DNA of 34,668 nt from a virus. A program made the position numbers and the translations under genes. Below, in pieces: positions 33,692 to 34,668 of this stretch (the stretch's first letter is position 1; each line of letters begins with the position of its first letter). The stretch covers positions 1 through 34,668 of the IMG/VR virus record IMGVR_UViG_3300048672_000514; one strand, given 5' to 3'. The notes under the pieces were generated by a model. It saw only the letters and a program-made list of their open reading frames with translations. It made no database searches and was not told the DNA's origin.

Positions 33692-34151
33692 CATGCTCTC
33701 CTTTCAAAGCAAGTAGCCCTGCGGGCGGCATGGTAGCTAGGCTGCGTCCTCCAGCTTCTACAACTTCCCCCAAGGAGGATATGCGAAACTGCTTGACTGC
33801 GCTCTCTGGAATAGTAAGCTGCACAATGTTCACGGTTGTAGATGGGGCTTGAGTTGCCCCTCTGCGCTTCAAGCTGTTCACGCGGGATAAGATATCTGTG
33901 ACATCTTTTGGACGAGTTATGTAAGGCAGCATAGCTGTGAGTTTCTTTAGCAGCGCGTCCTCTACATCATCCAAGGCTGAGTTAAATCCTGCAGCTTTCT
34001 CACTGGTAGCTGCTCGCAGACTTTGAACATCCAGAGCAAAGTCCTCATCGCTGAGGAGCTGCGAGATATAACTCTCAGATATGCCTAGTGCAGAAGCCAC
34101 ATTAGCTGGAGTATAACCGCTGCCAAGCATATTCTTAATTCTGTTCTTCAT
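33636..34151 (-). CDS. terS: Terminase small subunit
   Basis: This 171-aa protein would recognise phage DNA for packaging. The N-terminus carries a helix-turn-helix (about residues 13-38, YTPANVASALGISESYISQL), followed by helices for oligomerisation and a C-terminal strand-rich tail likely to contact the large subunit. It is the first gene of the leftward operon, immediately upstream of terL, with AGGAGG five bases before the ATG and the late promoter just behind. Confidence 0.85.
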   Translation of the reverse strand: MKNRIKNMLGSGYTPANVASALGISESYISQLLSDEDFALDVQSLRAATSEKAAGFNSALDDVEDALLKKLTAMLPYITRPKDVTDILSRVNSLKRRGATQAPSTTVNIVQLTIPESAVKQFRISSLGEVVEAGGRSLATMPPAGLLALKGEHDGQRKEIVVNYGISPEEI

Positions 34152-34173
34152 GGCGACCTCCTAATTAGGGCGT

Positions 34174-34202
34174 ATTATATAGAGGTGAGGGTAGCAGGTC
34201 AA
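34174..34202 (-). promoter_or_regulatory. Virion operon sigma70 promoter
   Basis: Read on the - strand, -35 TTGACC (34197-34202, five of six) and -10 TATAAT (34174-34179, perfect) are separated by exactly 17 bases. Transcription would start near 34167, about 15 bases before the small terminase ATG. The spacer contains CTACCCTCACC, found inverted at 34315-34326, a possible operator. Confidence 0.85.
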
Positions 34203-34320
34203 CATAGGAAGTTAGTAGCGGGGTAAGTTCCTTTGCTGCAAGCAGTCCAAAACTTTAGAAAAAAATTTACGTCGTCGAAGGAATATCTGGCAGCTCCGAC
34301 CCTCAAAAAGCCCTCTACCC

Positions 34321-34452
34321 CTCACCCTAGGTGAGAAACCTGTTCACGCGCAACCTACCAAGGGCGAAGGCAAAGGAGAATGCGAACGCGAGGCTGGCGA
34401 TAATGTTAATGATAATGATAATCATTCTCACCAGAACCCTGCGCAAGGTGAG
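34321..34452. repeat. CTCACC/GGTGAG inverted repeats
   Basis: CTCACC (34321-34326) and GGTGAG (34330-34335) form a tight palindrome. The same arms recur more widely spaced at 34427-34432 and 34447-34452. A fifth arm, GGTGAG at 34184-34189, lies in the spacer of the late promoter. A dimeric regulator could bind all of them. Confidence 0.5.
34401..34424. repeat. Six-base TAATGN array
   Basis: Four consecutive six-base units (TAATGT, TAATGA, TAATGA, TAATCA) form an A/T-rich tract that ends in an AATGAT-A-ATCATT palindrome. It is a candidate easily melted region of a replication origin, or a regulator site. Confidence 0.5.
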
Positions 34453-34491
34453 CAAGGCGCAAGGTAAGAGAATCTAAGCAAGAGCGCGACC

Positions 34492-34551
34492 GACGAACGG
34501 TAGATTTTACCTGACGAACGGTATAGACAGGGGGAAGGGATGCTATATAAT
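34492..34551 (+). promoter_or_regulatory. Rightward sigma70 promoter with paired upstream repeats
   Basis: -35 TAGACA (34524-34529, five of six) and -10 TATAAT (34546-34551, perfect) are separated by 16 bases. Two copies of GACGAACGGTA (34492-34502, 34513-34523) lie directly upstream, 21 bases apart (two helix turns), the second touching the -35 box, as expected for an activator or repressor pair. The transcript would leave the window after about 110 bases, which suggests the right edge continues into position 1. Confidence 0.75.
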
Positions 34552-34639
34552 GCAATCACTGAAACGAAACAAACATAGCAAGAAAGCGAAGGAGACAAGG
34601 GGAAACTTAGGGGCAAGGACGACTTCCGAAATATATGCG

Positions 34640-34666
34640 AAATTTCCATAATTTCCATTATTTCCA
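34640..34666 (-). repeat. 9-bp iterons TGGAAATNN, right set
   Basis: Three units on the - strand (34658-34666, 34649-34657, 34640-34648) read TGGAAATAA, TGGAAATTA and TGGAAATTT. They have the same period and seven-base core as the left array at 260-294 but point the other way. With the ends joined, about 260 bases separate the two arrays. Confidence 0.75.
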
Positions 34667-34668
34667 AC

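Larger units (their letters stand above)
34152..34668. other. Right non-coding control region
   Basis: This 517-base stretch has no convincing gene. It contains the leftward virion-operon promoter, two CTCACC/GGTGAG inverted repeats (34321-34335 and 34427-34452), a repeated GCGCAAGGT (34441-34449, 34457-34465), a TAATGN array (34401-34424), paired GACGAACGGTA elements (34492-34502, 34513-34523), a rightward promoter (34524-34551) and three inverted 9-bp iterons (34640-34666). Such density of repeats is typical of an origin or regulatory hub. Confidence 0.8.

Noticed and set aside
34428-34667. 79-aa frame starting MEIMEIMEI on the - strand
   Set aside because: The start is the right iteron array read in frame, and the frame crosses promoters and repeats with no ribosome site.
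1-34668. Terminal direct repeat between the two window edges
   Set aside because: I compared the first and last stretches and found no shared direct sequence beyond short degenerate matches such as AAACTTAG.

Overview
The window reads as an essentially complete genome of a small tailed double-stranded DNA phage, most likely podovirus-like and strictly lytic. It carries large and small terminase subunits, portal, scaffold, an SU10-type (DUF5309-like) capsid protein, tail adaptor and nozzle candidates, three large ejection-protein candidates, and its own polymerase, ligase, helicase and recombinase. I see no integrase, repressor, tRNA, rRNA, CRISPR array or bacterial housekeeping gene. Strong Shine-Dalgarno sites and near-consensus sigma70 promoters point to a Gram-negative bacterial host; the exact host cannot be read from the sequence.

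Layout. Two operon blocks face each other. The left block (489-16732, + strand) holds 28 genes. It begins with small host-takeover candidates, including a lipoprotein, a membrane peptide and a three-member family of cysteine-rich proteins, together with an SF1 helicase. A run of tightly overlapping small genes (about 5.7-9.2 kb) follows. It ends with a replication and recombination cassette: a Cas4-like Fe-S nuclease, a Sak4-like RecA-fold ATPase, a possible ssDNA-binding protein, an ATP-dependent DNA ligase, a family A DNA polymerase, a DUF3987-like ATPase and a MazG-like nucleotide pyrophosphohydrolase. The right block (34151 down to 16766, - strand) holds 16 genes in the order small terminase, a small overlapping gene, large terminase, portal, a small gene, scaffold, decoration protein, capsid, a small head gene, tail adaptor, a small membrane protein, nozzle, a fibre-like protein and three ejection-protein candidates. 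The blocks converge on a bidirectional terminator at 16736-16763.

Control region. The two window ends (34152-34668 and 1-488) are non-coding. They carry a leftward sigma70 promoter for the virion operon, a rightward sigma70 promoter that fires off the right edge, two more rightward promoters at the left edge, a cluster of GATACT repeats, and 9-bp TGGAAATNN iterons at both ends in opposite orientation. If the edges are joined, this becomes a single divergent control region of about 1 kb, a good candidate for origin and packaging functions. I recognise no phage RNA polymerase, so transcription probably depends on the host enzyme.

Most striking observations. (1) GATC is almost absent (one site found by eye) and GGCC was not found at all, which suggests strong restriction avoidance. 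(2) Inverted 9-bp iterons lie at the two ends. (3) A family of three paralogous CPCCQ / CPVxDWGxGxxxC proteins is encoded. (4) A leader module occurs twice, with a compensatory base-pair change in its hairpin. (5) Two mutually exclusive hairpins precede the ligase gene. (6) No endolysin, holin, spanin or large tail fibre can be recognised. Coordinates of ORFs, repeats and promoters were read by eye; protein family names are assigned from motifs, without database searches.
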